Shown: one piece after another, positions 12,618-22,883 of the stretch
How positions within the stretch are numbered: position 1 is the stretch's first letter
How the letters are laid out: each line of letters starts with the position of its first letter
Made by a program: the position numbers and the translations under genes
The notes under the pieces: generated by a model
Databases searched by the model: none
The model's input: the letters and a program-made list of their open reading frames with translations, nothing else
Told to the model about the DNA's origin: nothing
Source: Embiotoca jacksoni
Lineage: Eukaryota > Chordata > Actinopteri > Embiotocidae
Direction: 5' to 3'
Assembly (NCBI GenBank): GCA_022577435.1
Contig: JAKOON010000012.1
Span: forward strand, 17,770,585 to 17,834,584
Length of the DNA: 64,000 nucleotides

Positions 12618-15600
12618 AATGCATCGTCGGATACCCACACACACACTCTGGCCGGCAGCCGTCCAGGCAGACCGGCAGCAGGCAGCAGGCTCCATCAGAT
12701 AAATATGAGGCTTGTAATGCGACCACAGAGACGGGGCTGATGGGATCAATAAAGAACGGTGCTGCAGGTCATCGGGAGAACACAGCGAGAGGATAAATAT
12801 GGACTGGCTCATCGGAAAACAGAGCAGCGAGACTGATGGGTACACAGGACTATATCTTCTCGTGTGTTCTCGGACACAGATAGACAGACAGATTTCTCGC
12901 TCTACCTCTCGCTAAAGTGGAGGGTTGGGAGGCTTCGTTGGTGTATTCTGATGCTCCGTGTGAGATCTGCTTAGCCTCCGTATTTGTTTGGGAGTTGAAT
13001 TAGTTTGAAGTATTGGATTTTGATGTGATAGAATATTGTTTTAGGAGACTTTTTATTGTTCGCTAACACACGTTGGTAAATAGTTCTTCGTTTCAGCTGC
13101 CACTGGTTATGAGTAATATGTAACTCTACTTAAAGGAGTGTTTTTAGTAGAAAAATTGAGTTTGGTATGGCCTGAAATTGTTTCAGAGGGCTTTCAGTTT
13201 TAGCCACAACACATTTCTGGAGGACAAACTATTTCACCTTGCAGTTTTATGTCGTTGTAATTTGATTATTTTTGGGATTATGGTAAAAAATGGGAACATG
13301 AGTACGTCACCTTGGGTCATTTTTCACTATTTTCTGAACAATTAACTTTTTAATTTAAAGCAAAAGTAGATGAACAAATAAGGAAAATAATCATTAATTG
13401 CAGCACTAAAGGAAACTGTGTGTTATGAGATGATAAATATAAAAAGCATCATAACACTCATATGATGAAATTAATTAATGTTACCCTGTCTCAGTCAAAA
13501 TCAGACAAAATCTAATTAACACATTCCATTTCAGGCAGCTATATAAAGCTGACTGTGTGCTTAAAATAAGTGGCGATCAGGTGTGTGAAGTTCTGCCATG
13601 TGATTCTCAGCTGCAGCTCGTCTCTGTGTTGTTTAAAGTGGCATTTGTGAGTGGATGAACCGGCAGCGTCTGTTAGATGGTGAACAGATGCAAGGCGGTC
13701 ATGTGGTGTTTGCTGTGTGTGTTTGTCTGACTGAATGCAACCGACAGTATTTCAGCATCCAAAGATAACTCTGCATGAGGATGGTGGAATTTAGACACTC
13801 TGCTTGTTCGGTGATGTTGCATATACATGTATGCCGGCTAGAATACTTTGGTAACTCATTGTATGTTAGTTGTATGTTACATGTCGTAAGAAAAAGTCAT
13901 GGAAATTTGTGCTTTTCTGGGTTTTTGGTTCTGATTTCAGTGCAAAAGACAGCGTACTGTATTCTTTGTCTTATAAACACCTTTTTCTGCCAGTAAGTGA
14001 TATTTATTTTAAAACATTATTTTTATGTATAGACTCCTGAGAACAGAAGATCAGTTTGTTTGACCAAAGAGAATTATCAACTGATTTGGTAGCAATTTGT
14101 CATCTAGCTGATTTTTAAAGCTGCATACTATGTTTCAAATCCTTTATTTAGTTATGTCATTTTGAAGGCTGTATTAACTAAATTCAAAAGGAAAAAAAAA
14201 CACAGTAGTATCTTGCAATGGCGATAGTTTTGGTTAAAGGTTTTCAGGTTTTAGTACCCGTCTTCTGCCACATCAGTGGAGGTAAATTGACTTTTGTTAT
14301 TTGTGCTTGCAGCAGTTAAAGCTGCAAAAGTTCAACAGCAACAGAAACAAATGTTCAAAATATATTAAAGAATTCACAGAACCCGCTTTCAAATGTTTTC
14401 AAAGGGACTATTTATTTTGTAGTAAGCACAGTGACAACTGTTTACAGCATGATCTGTGGTTTGTCCTTTATAACCAGGACGTTGTCCCTGGGAAAGACTT
14501 CATGCTGTTAGTGTTAATTTCAGCAAAGTCTGAGAACTTTAACAAATTAAAAAGAATTTCCAAAACTGAAGAAGCGGAGGATAAGATGTCCTGACTTTAT
14601 GTCTCCAAAATGTGTCACGCTTTGCCAGCTGTATCCTTCATTTCCCATAATGCAACCTGTAACATTTAACCAACGCTCTGCCTGTTCAATGCCCCCGTCT
14701 TACAGTCTGTAACCATTTTATAACGCAGGTTTTCTTTTGTAAATTTTTACTCCTTAAGCCCAAGCTGAAGTAAAACTTATAATATCTCTGTGACTTCATC
14801 CCATTTTTCTCAGATTTGACACCACTCCCCCAGAGCCACAGACGATATTACGCAACTGTTCGGACAAGGAAACTGATCTTTTGTGTAAAAGTGGTGAAGT
14901 GGCCCTTTAAATGTTTTAGATTAATTAATACAAAGCACCACCAAAGAAACACTATTAACTTTCATGTTATTGGGGTAAAACTAAAACTGTCTACTTGGCT
15001 CGATAAGACTTGAGGTAAGTGAGAAAATATGTCTTTTGGGTGGAAATACCTGACATTTTAACTGCTATCCTATCAGTCTTTAGTATTTGGGCACGTGTTG
15101 GCTGACTTGGTGTTGCTAAAGTTGACACAGAATGAGTTGCTGCTCCCAACCTCACCATGTGGTGCTGTTCAGTGTGGAATTCAAGGCAGCGCTCAAATGT
15201 CAGTGAGCTGCACTGCTCTGCTTGTACTCTGAACCTGTGTTGTTGCTTTTCTGAGCTTCTGGGAGCTTGTGGTGTGGGCGGTGGTGGCCTTTATTAATTA
15301 TGGATCTAAAGCTCCTCGTCGTAGCAGTGTTAAAACGTGCATTAGTTCTTGCGTTTCAGATCCTCCCTCTTGTCGTAGAAAGTCAAAGGTCCATGAAAAG
15401 TGCACGCTCCAACAGAATATGAGAGAGGGCGTGACTCACATGAAGCAATCATTTTTATTTTAAAGTCTATCTAAATCCCTTTCTTGCATTATGTCATCTT
15501 TAAAGTTACTGAATGTTATTTTTCTTTTATTTACTTCACTTTTATCATCGCTGCATTGTCATTTTCATCAAATCATCATCTGTAATATTCTGAGTATTGT

Positions 15601-15765
15601 TCATATTATAGTTGAAGTATTATTTATGTCATCCACATCTTTAACTACATCATCATTGTGTCCGTTTTTTGTCTTTTTTATTTATTGTGTTCCTCATCTC
15701 TTTGTGTTCTTTATGCACTGAGCTGTGCACACCTTTTTTTTATTTTTATTTTTTTTATGTTTTAG

Positions 15766-15798
15766 GATCAAAGAAGAACCAAAGCCTCAGCCGGCACA
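15766..15798 (+). CDS. rims2: rims2 33-nt cassette exon
   Basis: The acceptor is a T-rich tract ending TTTTAG and the donor is GTAAGT. The exon starts with one base completing a split codon, reads IKEEPKPQPA, and ends CA, completed to Gln by the next exon. At 33 nt it is a multiple of three with the same phase at both ends, so skipping keeps the frame. In recalled mammalian RIM2 this position reads KEEHKPQPTQ, following the N-terminal Rab3-binding helix, and some isoforms join that helix directly to KLHQQFE. The segment lies in the linker inside the Rab-binding module. It is too short to call without its neighbours, but phase and context make it secure. Confidence 0.9.
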
Positions 15799-16697
15799 GT
15801 AAGTAAACTGCATTACCCAGAGTGCTCTAGGCTTTGACACTTCTTCCTGTCAGTCGGTGCTGTGTGCTTCATGTGGCTTCCTCCTCCTTGTCTGGGAGTT
15901 TAATGAAAGAAATGTCATTAATGTCTTGGAAAAGCCGCAGTGACAGCCTTTTATGTATTTATTTGATCTCTGAATGAGTTAACATTGACTAGATTGTTGA
16001 ATTCTCTGTGTTGGACACTAAAAAGCTGACTTCCGTGACATTAATGACAACAGCTTTTGTTTTCTACCAGCTTTTTTTTTTTTTTTTTTTTTATAGCTGG
16101 GCCCCCTGAACCCTTCCCTTTGTCCCTGGTCTCTAAATGGCTGCCCATCTTCATCCAGTGTGTCATCTGCACTCTGATTGGCTTGTGCAGCCTCGTTTTC
16201 CAACTACTCGTGTGGACTAGATGCACCTGTCCTGCTCTACTGTACTGTAGCTGTATTTTGATCAAATCTACCTGTTGGGCTTACAACTCTGACAACCTGA
16301 CCCCTTCTGCACCAACAAGCTGGAATAAGTGACACCTGTGTTACCCTCAGCTGAGCATTTAATGCAGCTCTCATTTCCATTGGCTGTAGAGCTTTCCTGC
16401 TTTTTCTGTCCTCCCCTCCTCTTTAAGTCTTTCTGTATCATCTTAATTTCTCCGTCTATCTCTGTCTCTGTATTTCTGACACTCTCTGGTTGTCAGTGTT
16501 CCACTTATCGCTGCTCTGCCCGTGTCCCGGCCTTCTCCTCTTTCTGCTCTGGTTTTAGTGAATGTCCCCTGCTATTGTTCACTTCTTAGAAACTGACCTG
16601 CTTCCTAAAAAAAAAAAGAAATCCTTTCCTGGACAGATTGTTTTCTCCCATGATGACTCATTGTGATGTTCCAGTCACACTTTGCTTATTTGAACAG
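15799..16697 (+). other. rims2: rims2 intron, 899 bp
   Basis: Bounded by a GTAAGT donor and an ACAG acceptor. It contains a poly-T run near 16073-16092 and pyrimidine-rich sequence at 16370-16590. Nothing else was recognised. Confidence 0.85.
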
Positions 16698-16790
16698 GTG
16701 GTTTCCCTTTAGTGGGATCACTGAGCTGGTAAATAACGTTCTTCAGCCCCAGCAAAAGTCCCAAAATGACAAGGAGCCCGAGCCAGACGC
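16698..16790 (+). CDS. rims2: rims2 93-nt cassette exon
   Basis: Its first base completes Gln from the previous exon. It then reads WFPFSGITELVNNVLQPQQ followed by KSQNDKEPEPD, and ends GC, completed to Ala by the next exon. The acceptor is GAACAG and the donor GTAAGT. The length of 93 nt keeps the frame if skipped, and both ends share the phase of the 33-nt exon, so the two can be included or omitted independently. The segment matches the RIM2 stretch between the N-terminal helix and LHQQFE, which recalled RIM1 sequences do not share. That is one reason for the RIM2 call. The SGITELVNNVLQ part may form a short helix. Its function is unknown to me. Confidence 0.92.
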
Positions 16791-17704
16791 GTAAGTAATA
16801 GTCCAGACCCCTTTTTGATCTCCTCCCAGCAGGCACAAACATACAGTGGTGACCCAAGCAGCTGGATGCACAATATGTTTGACCCTAGTTGGTGTAAGAG
16901 TATGTTATTGTCAGTGTGTTTGTTCGAGCACAGAACAGAGTGGTGTGGACGTGGTGTGCCACAACGGATTTCACTTTTAGAAATGACTTATTGGGGTGGA
17001 AGAAGTACCATTTTACTAAACTCAAGAAGAAATAGAGCAGATCTAGTCGTAGAGTGTTGTGTATTCATATTCATACTAAATATACATCATGGTCCTGATC
17101 ACGGCTATTTTTTTATCCAATGAAAGCGTGGCTCTAAATACAGATCATTACCTGGAATGATTGACTTAGCATCACCTTTTAAATTCTTGATGTTTGATTA
17201 AAGCAGCCACTAGCTTAAGGTCAATTTACTTCTAAAAGTTCAATGCACCGAACCTCGTCAAACTACATGACCAACTAACCCTAACCAGAAATAACTGAAG
17301 CAAGACGGTTAGAGTTGGCAAGACATGGCTCAAATAAAGGTCAGATTGCAGTCACAGGCGTTTATTATAATGCTGATGATAGTTCTCTTCTGTTAAGTGT
17401 CGCAGTAAACCAATATTAGAGCCCTGGAGCAGGTGCAGCCAAGTGCAATGCTCCTGTTATCACTGATATTAACTACACCTTTGCTCTTTCAGTTATAGCA
17501 TGTCAGAAAATACGCTGCTTTTTTTTGCACTTTTTGGCCTAATGGCATTGCTTTGGTATTGTGTAGAATTTAGTAGCTTGAACTTTTAATTAACCCTGAA
17601 TATTTTGTAATATAAAGCTCTATAGACTGTTTAGCCTGTTTTAACTCCATTGAATTGGTTTTGCAGCTGACAAAGATAGTTTTTGTACTTTATATTATTC
17701 GGTG

Positions 17705-18094
17705 TGTCACAAACCGGCTCAATTCTTGTGACAAAAAGGACGGGAGACGAGACAGGTTGAAATGCCGACAGAGAGTTTTATTTAAAATTAACCATTTTTA
17801 TTATAGTTAAACTATAAAAGAAACATGAGGTGTGAAGATGAGTAGCATCAGTGGGGAATGTAATGCGTGGAAGGGTGAGAAATGTGTACGCAAGTGTTGA
17901 ATGTGAAAGGTAAAGTCAAATCAGGAGATGTGGAGCCGAAGAGAGAGACACAATGAAACCAGGCTGGTATTTGTAGCGCCGGTTGAGGCCGACACAGGCG
18001 ACGCCACTTCACCCTAACGAACCTCCCCGACTGCAAGCTCATGCAGGAAGAGGCCACATGAGCCTCAGCAGGTAGAAAGGGAGGCGTCGTGACA
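17705..18094 (-). mobile_element. Solo LTR of a retrotransposon
   Basis: The 390-bp block starts TGTCAC and ends GTGACA, the TG...CA termini of LTRs, here inverted over six bases. It is flanked by a 4-bp direct duplication GGTG (17701-17704 and 18095-18098). On the minus strand an AATAAA polyadenylation signal (TTTATT at about 17779-17784 on +) sits about 75 bp before the LTR end, as expected for the R/U5 region, so the LTR points opposite to rims2. No internal region, primer-binding site or gag-pol coding remains, indicating recombination to a solo LTR. The 4-bp duplication suggests a Gypsy-type element, but the family is not established. Confidence 0.75.
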
Positions 18095-19146
18095 GGTGTC
18101 ATCGGAACATAAGTCTCGAAGATGTCTGTTTTGTTTCATTTAGCGGCACCGATGGTAATAACCGGTAATTGCAGCTGGGATGATTACAGCTTTTGAACCT
18201 CACTTCCCAGAGATGCCAAACTATGACTACAGTCAGTCTCGCGAGTCCAGTATCGCGCCAAAGCATGAAACACACCTACCTGCACACCAGAGGATAGCAA
18301 TGTGGCATGGCAATCTAACAGAGGTACACAATTGCTAAGGCCCATGTTGGGAGATATGCTGGGCGTGGTTGGATGTATAAAACGGCTGACTATCATCTAA
18401 GAGATCAGAATTTTAGTCAGTAAGAAAGCAAAAGTATTATTTTCCTAACCACATCGGGTTTTTTTTCTTCTTCCCCTAAAACCGTGAAACTGCAAGACTT
18501 TCATCAGTGGGCCACAGGCTCGAACAGCACTGTGTTACCTCATTCAGCGATAGACAGTCATTTAACAGACATTGATTCAAGTGAAAATCTTTAAATTTAT
18601 ATCTTTAATGCTCTCATCGACATCATTTTCAACAGCAGGAAGGTGTTTTTAGTAGAAGAAACCCTGAGAAACCCACTGAACGTTCCACATTTAGCTCCAA
18701 AACAAGCAGAGCAGCCAGCAGGCCAACAATATGTTTTTGTATTGTGGAGACAAAACCAGAGCAGAAGGGGAAATGAATGTCGCACTTATAATTTGTCAGG
18801 TGACCAAACAAAGCACCTGCAAATGAATGTAAATGTTGCCGTCTGCTGTGTGTACTGTATGTATGTAGCATATTTTGTGCTAACGTGTTAGCGGTAGTCT
18901 TGTAAGGTGATAAAATGTCAGGCAGTTTTTTTTTCGTTTGATGTTGAATTCTTTTGCTGCAAATAATCCATTCATTAGTTAGTTTGAAGTCAAGAATCAG
19001 ATAACTTTGTTACATAAATGATACGACGAATTAAATACAAAAACACAAACTGAATTGTTTTCCTTTCACTGGATGTCGTTATAACAGATAAAAAAAAACA
19101 AAAACAAAAAAACTTCAATTAGCAGTGCTGACCTTTAACCTTTAAG

Positions 19147-19459
19147 TGTTCGCGAGATGACAGAGAAGTAAACTTCAGCTCGGACGGTCTGCGGCGGCCG
19201 AAGAGTCCCGAGGCTTGTAGAGAGCTTGTGGTCGAGCCTCGCTGTTGATATGTTGAGTCTGTCGTATGTCCAAGAGAGAGGCTCACGTTACCGGCTGTGT
19301 GTCGCTCTCTGGTGTGGCTCGGAGGTAAGAGAGCTCCGACACGCTGGCGTGGGACGGGACAATGAGCAGCGTATGATTACTCGTCAGCAGTGTCACCTAC
19401 ATTTGACCGTGTTTGACAGAATAAGCAAAGCGTCTGGAATGAGTTCTGTGTACCAGCTG

Positions 19460-19498
<39 letters not shown>

Positions 19499-19640
19499 AC
19501 TCCGTGTTTACTCTGTTTTGTCTGTCGTGCTTTACTCGGTTACTCATTTGCTGTATTTAAGTCTTCTGCATACCTGTCTCTGTACCTGTTTACGCTTGTG
19601 CTTTACGAATAAACACATTTAATACAGAGTTCAGTCAACA
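19147..19640 (+). other. CpG-rich transcription-unit-like or LTR-like stretch
   Basis: The stretch opens with TTCGCGAGATGAC and is visibly CpG-rich to about 19350 (CTGCGGCGGCCG, CTCGGAGGTAAGAG). It then passes through a CTG repeat and ends with TATTTAAG (19555-19562) followed about 50 bp later by AATAAA (19608-19613). A TATA-like box close to a poly(A) signal is LTR architecture, but no flanking duplication was found. A 128-codon frame (19226-19612) ends inside AATAAA and includes a polyalanine run from the CTG repeat. It resembles no family I know. The stretch could be a diverged solo LTR, a retroposed fragment or an intronic promoter. Confidence 0.4.
19461..19495. repeat. (CTG)n trinucleotide repeat
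   Basis: About 11-12 uninterrupted CTG units. The same strand as rims2 carries CUG in RNA. Confidence 0.97.
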
Positions 19641-20114
19641 TGAACATGTTTTTTTTTAATGTTTTATAATTAATTCATGTTTATAAGAAATGTCTGATAC
19701 AGAGGAAGGGAGAGGTAATCATTGGTTATCTTTAACAGCTCTTCTCCAGTGACCTTGTCTGTCAATAGAGCAGCAGCCTTTAGTCCAGGATCCAGCGCAT
19801 GTTTCTGTAGACATATGAGTGTAAATGGAGATTAAGTGAGAATAAACCATTGCTTGTAGCCTTATTTCCTTGATTCTGTGAGACAGTGGCTTTACCTCAT
19901 GTATCATATTCTTCATCAATCTGTTATCAGGCCCTCTGTCAGTAAATGAGATTTGGTGGGATCTGTTAAACAAGGCTACATACTAATCTCTGCTTGGTAA
20001 ACACACAAAGGCTGTGACACAATTAGCCCTTTAATCCCTCAGTGGGTACAAAGAGGGGCACGCCAATGGCACTCTATCTAATGTTCACATGGCACCGAGA
20101 CTCTCACACGCAAC

Positions 20115-20116
<2 letters not shown>

Positions 20117-20192
<76 letters not shown>
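20117..20192. repeat. (CA)38 microsatellite
   Basis: Uninterrupted CA repeat of 76 bp. Confidence 0.97.
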
Positions 20193-20195
<3 letters not shown>

Positions 20196-21229
20196 CAGGC
20201 TTCAGGTGGTGTGTGGCTGTTACATTTGGGCTCCAAAGGTCTGGTTGTGGGTAAAAGAAGCACGTTTATCTCAAACGCAGAGCTGTATGTGGTAAAAGGA
20301 TAGCGCTGCTCAATAATTCACAAGTGCTAATGAATGTTGCAGGGGATATGCGGGGCGAAACCAATTCTAATCGCCATATTATGAAGTCAGCCCAGTGTTT
20401 AGTTTCCAAGGAGACGCTCAATTGACATGTGTCATACAAAATGCATGTGAAGCGTCCATGGCCCTTTTTTTTTTTTTTCAGTGGCCTCTCAGGACTTGTT
20501 AGGAGTTAAGGGTCTACTGTATAAGATCAGGTGTAATGTATCAGTAGGAGGCCATCTATAGGACACAAACAGTAACACAATAGATGTTGACAAATGCTTA
20601 CTGGAAGGTGGGCTGTACTGTGTTTGACCACCGATGATTACCTATAGTTAATACAGCAGAGCAATAATAACAGTGTGTATTGGTAATATGATTATCTGGC
20701 AGTATGGCTCTTGGGTGTTCTCGTCTCACCTTACAACTGTCCTGATATAGAAACACAGGTGCAAATGATTCATTAAACGCCAGGGAACCTGAGAAAGTGG
20801 AATTAAGTGATGTTCTTAAACTTGCAAAGCAAATCTGATACCCACCCCCCTGTGTTTTAGAAGAGGTGCCGTATCAAAGGAGAAGCTCAGCTTTGAAGCT
20901 TCTGAGGTCACGGTGTCTGCTTTTCCTTTCAAACTCTAACACACTGCACACATCTGAGGTTATATCACTTAGTCAGCTGATAGCAGGAGCTTTTTATGGA
21001 AGTGTGATTTTGAGAAAAAGGTTTCAGCATGATTTATATTGATTCTCATGCACAAATAGTGTCATCATACGCTGCCATAAATGTGCATTTGTCTGCCACG
21101 TAGACCGTAAAAGAAATTAAATATTGTATATGCAATATAATGTATCCTCTATTTCAGCTGGAAATATTTGCTCTAAAAATGTTCTGAGAATTTTGTGCAT
21201 TGTTCTAGTAATGTTTTCAATGGGATTTC

Positions 21230-21617
21230 TTTTGTTCCCAGAATATTCTTCTTAAAGTGTAATGTTCTCCAAAAACATGATCAAATCTTTTGTTAACATT
21301 CTTACAGTGTTTTTTCGTAACATTGTCCGAACATTATGGCCAGATTCTCAATGTTTTTTTTTGTTGTTTGTTTTTTTTAAATATTCCCACATTGTTATTA
21401 TTTTAGAGTAGAATGATATCTTTTAAAAACATAAATACAAATGTTTTGTGGTAGTATTCTCAAAATGTGTTTTGCTCCTGAAATCATTTTAAAAATGTTA
21501 CGGTCTAATGTTCTGACAATGTCTTGAAAAGCATTTAAAAATGTGAACAAAAACCTTTTCAGAATGTTTCTGGAGAAAGTTATCGTACCTTTAAAAATAA
21601 CATTCTGGGAACAACAA
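21230..21617. mobile_element. Palindromic MITE with AATGTTCT motifs
   Basis: TTTTGTTCCCAGAATATT (21230-21247) has a near-perfect inverted partner AACATTCTGGGAACAACA (about 21600-21617). The interior and immediate upstream flank (from about 21140) repeat AATGTTCT/AGAACATT-type motifs in both orientations, as in self-complementary fish MITEs. No coding capacity. True ends may extend outward to about 21140 and 21640. Confidence 0.55.
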
Positions 21618-21946
21618 GTCACCAGAGCAATGGATCCTTTCTAACTGGGTATGTCAAGACTGATTGCACAGCAATTACACTTTATGTTATTTTGGGTTTC
21701 TTTCACTAAAACATTTGGAGTAAAACAGCCCTTTTTGAATAAAATATGATTATATCAGTGTATATTAAAGGCCCAACTGGGGATTGGCATTGCAAATTAG
21801 TTTAGATTATAAAAGCTGTGTTTTTTGTTCATGCTGTCTCCTTGTCTGCATATAGATATAAATAAATTAAACATAAACCTTCCTTTTTATAGGTCACCGC
21901 ACCCTATCTCGCGTTCCTAACCTCTGCCCTTCCCATTGGCTTGCAG

Positions 21947-22157
21947 GAAGTTGCACCAGCAGTTTGAATCGTATAAGGACCAGGTTAAGCAGATGGGGGA
22001 CGAGACTAAGCAGGTTCAGGACCAGAAGACCGAAGCACCGACCTGCGGGATATGCCACAAAACCAAGTTTGCCGATGGCTGTGGCCACCTCTGTTCATAT
22101 TGCCAAACGAAATTCTGTGCTCGGTGCGGAGGACGAGTGTCTCTGCGGTCAAATAAG
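21947..22157 (+). CDS. rims2: rims2 exon with Rab-binding helix and zinc finger
   Basis: Acceptor TTGCAG, donor GTAACA. After one base completing Ala, 70 codons follow. Residues 1-28 (KLHQQFESYKDQVKQMGDET...) are the second amphipathic Rab3-binding helix. Residues 33-60 carry CxxC pairs at 33/36, 49/52 and 57/60 plus Cys45, in the order CGIC, DGCGH, CSYC, KFCARC, followed by GGRVSLRSNK. This is the FYVE-related RIM zinc finger that binds Munc13 and, with the helices, Rab3-GTP at the active zone. The fourth cysteine pair, CNLC, is in the exon at 33963. All zinc ligands visible here are intact. The exon ends in phase 0, unlike its phase-2 start. A CA microsatellite begins 42 nt after the donor. 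Confidence 0.97.
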
Positions 22158-22197
22158 GTAACACCAGCTCGCATGCTTGATACTCTCCATTAGGGAC

Positions 22198-22199
<2 letters not shown>

Positions 22200-22261
<62 letters not shown>
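22200..22261 (+). repeat. (CA)31 repeat next to the zinc-finger exon donor
   Basis: Uninterrupted CA repeat in the sense strand, 42 nt downstream of the donor at 22158. Sense CA repeats bind hnRNP L and can modulate nearby splicing, as known from other genes. An effect here is inference. Confidence 0.97.
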
Positions 22262-22263
<2 letters not shown>

Positions 22264-22757
22264 TGATACCCCGCCCTCAGGCAGATTCCTCCCTACGCTA
22301 CGATTTGAAATCCAAGGTTATGAAACATTGCAGTGAAATCATAATCTGGGAATTGAGCCAACAGCTTCTCTAATGGCAACTAATGTTTTCAGATTATCAA
22401 CATGTCCGAGACTCTCTGCATGCCTTTGTTCTGATTCTGTTCTCTCTGATGTGTTGGTTCACAGCTGCAGATCTACAATTCATGTCCACTGTAATTTACA
22501 GTTGTTCTATTTCACCACTGGAGGGAACTGTTCCTCCTCTTCTTCCCTCGTGAAGAGACCTGACGGCTGCTTTTGTATAATGTAGCACTACTGTGCCTAA
22601 CTAACCTCTGTAAAATCCTCCCCACAGACTAAGCCAAAGCTTTTAGTATTAGACCGCTTAAATTTGAATCATGAGCTTGAGTGTTTTTATTTGATGCTGT
22701 CCAATCCTTTGCTGTTGGAGTGTGTGACAGTGCAACCAGGACCTACTAATGCCACTC

Positions 22758-22871
22758 ACAATCTCTCTCTCCCTATCTTTCCTGCTCTTTTCCCTCTCTC
22801 TCCTCCCCCCCATCTGTCTCCCTATTTTCCTTCCTTTCTGATGCATTCCTGCTCTCATGGAATTGCAACAG
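22758..22871 (+). promoter_or_regulatory. Microexon 3' splice-site region with UGC motifs
   Basis: A pyrimidine-rich tract of about 80 nt (22758-22840) precedes three TGC motifs (22842-22844, 22850-22852, 22864-22866) and the CAG acceptor at 22869-22871. UGC motifs between the pyrimidine tract and the AG are the known signature of neural microexons activated by SRRM4 (nSR100). Confidence 0.6.
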
Positions 22872-22883
22872 GAGGACAAAGTG
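22872..22883 (+). CDS. rims2: rims2 12-nt microexon encoding EDKV
   Basis: GAGGACAAAGTG sits between CAACAG and GTTAGC and encodes Glu-Asp-Lys-Val in phase 0, matching the phase-0 end of the zinc-finger exon and phase-0 start of the next. Inclusion turns RSNK-VMWVC into RSNK-EDKV-VMWVC. Recalled mammalian RIM1 has RSNNEDKVVMWVC at this place, which independently supports that these 12 bases are a real exon. The insert lies inside the zinc finger, between the third and fourth cysteine pairs. The donor GTTAGC is weak, consistent with regulated, probably neuronal, inclusion. It is far too short for any ORF search. Confidence 0.8.

Larger units (their letters stand above)
16791..21946 (+). other. 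rims2: rims2 intron, 5.2 kb
   Basis: Carries a solo LTR (17705-18094), a CpG-rich LTR-like or promoter-like stretch with a CTG repeat (19147-19640), a CA microsatellite and a palindromic MITE. The unique parts in between show no exon I can support. Confidence 0.85.
22158..22871 (+). other. rims2: rims2 intron before the microexon, 714 bp
   Basis: Starts with the GTAACA donor, carries a 62-bp CA repeat, and ends with an unusually long pyrimidine tract and CAACAG acceptor. Confidence 0.75.
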
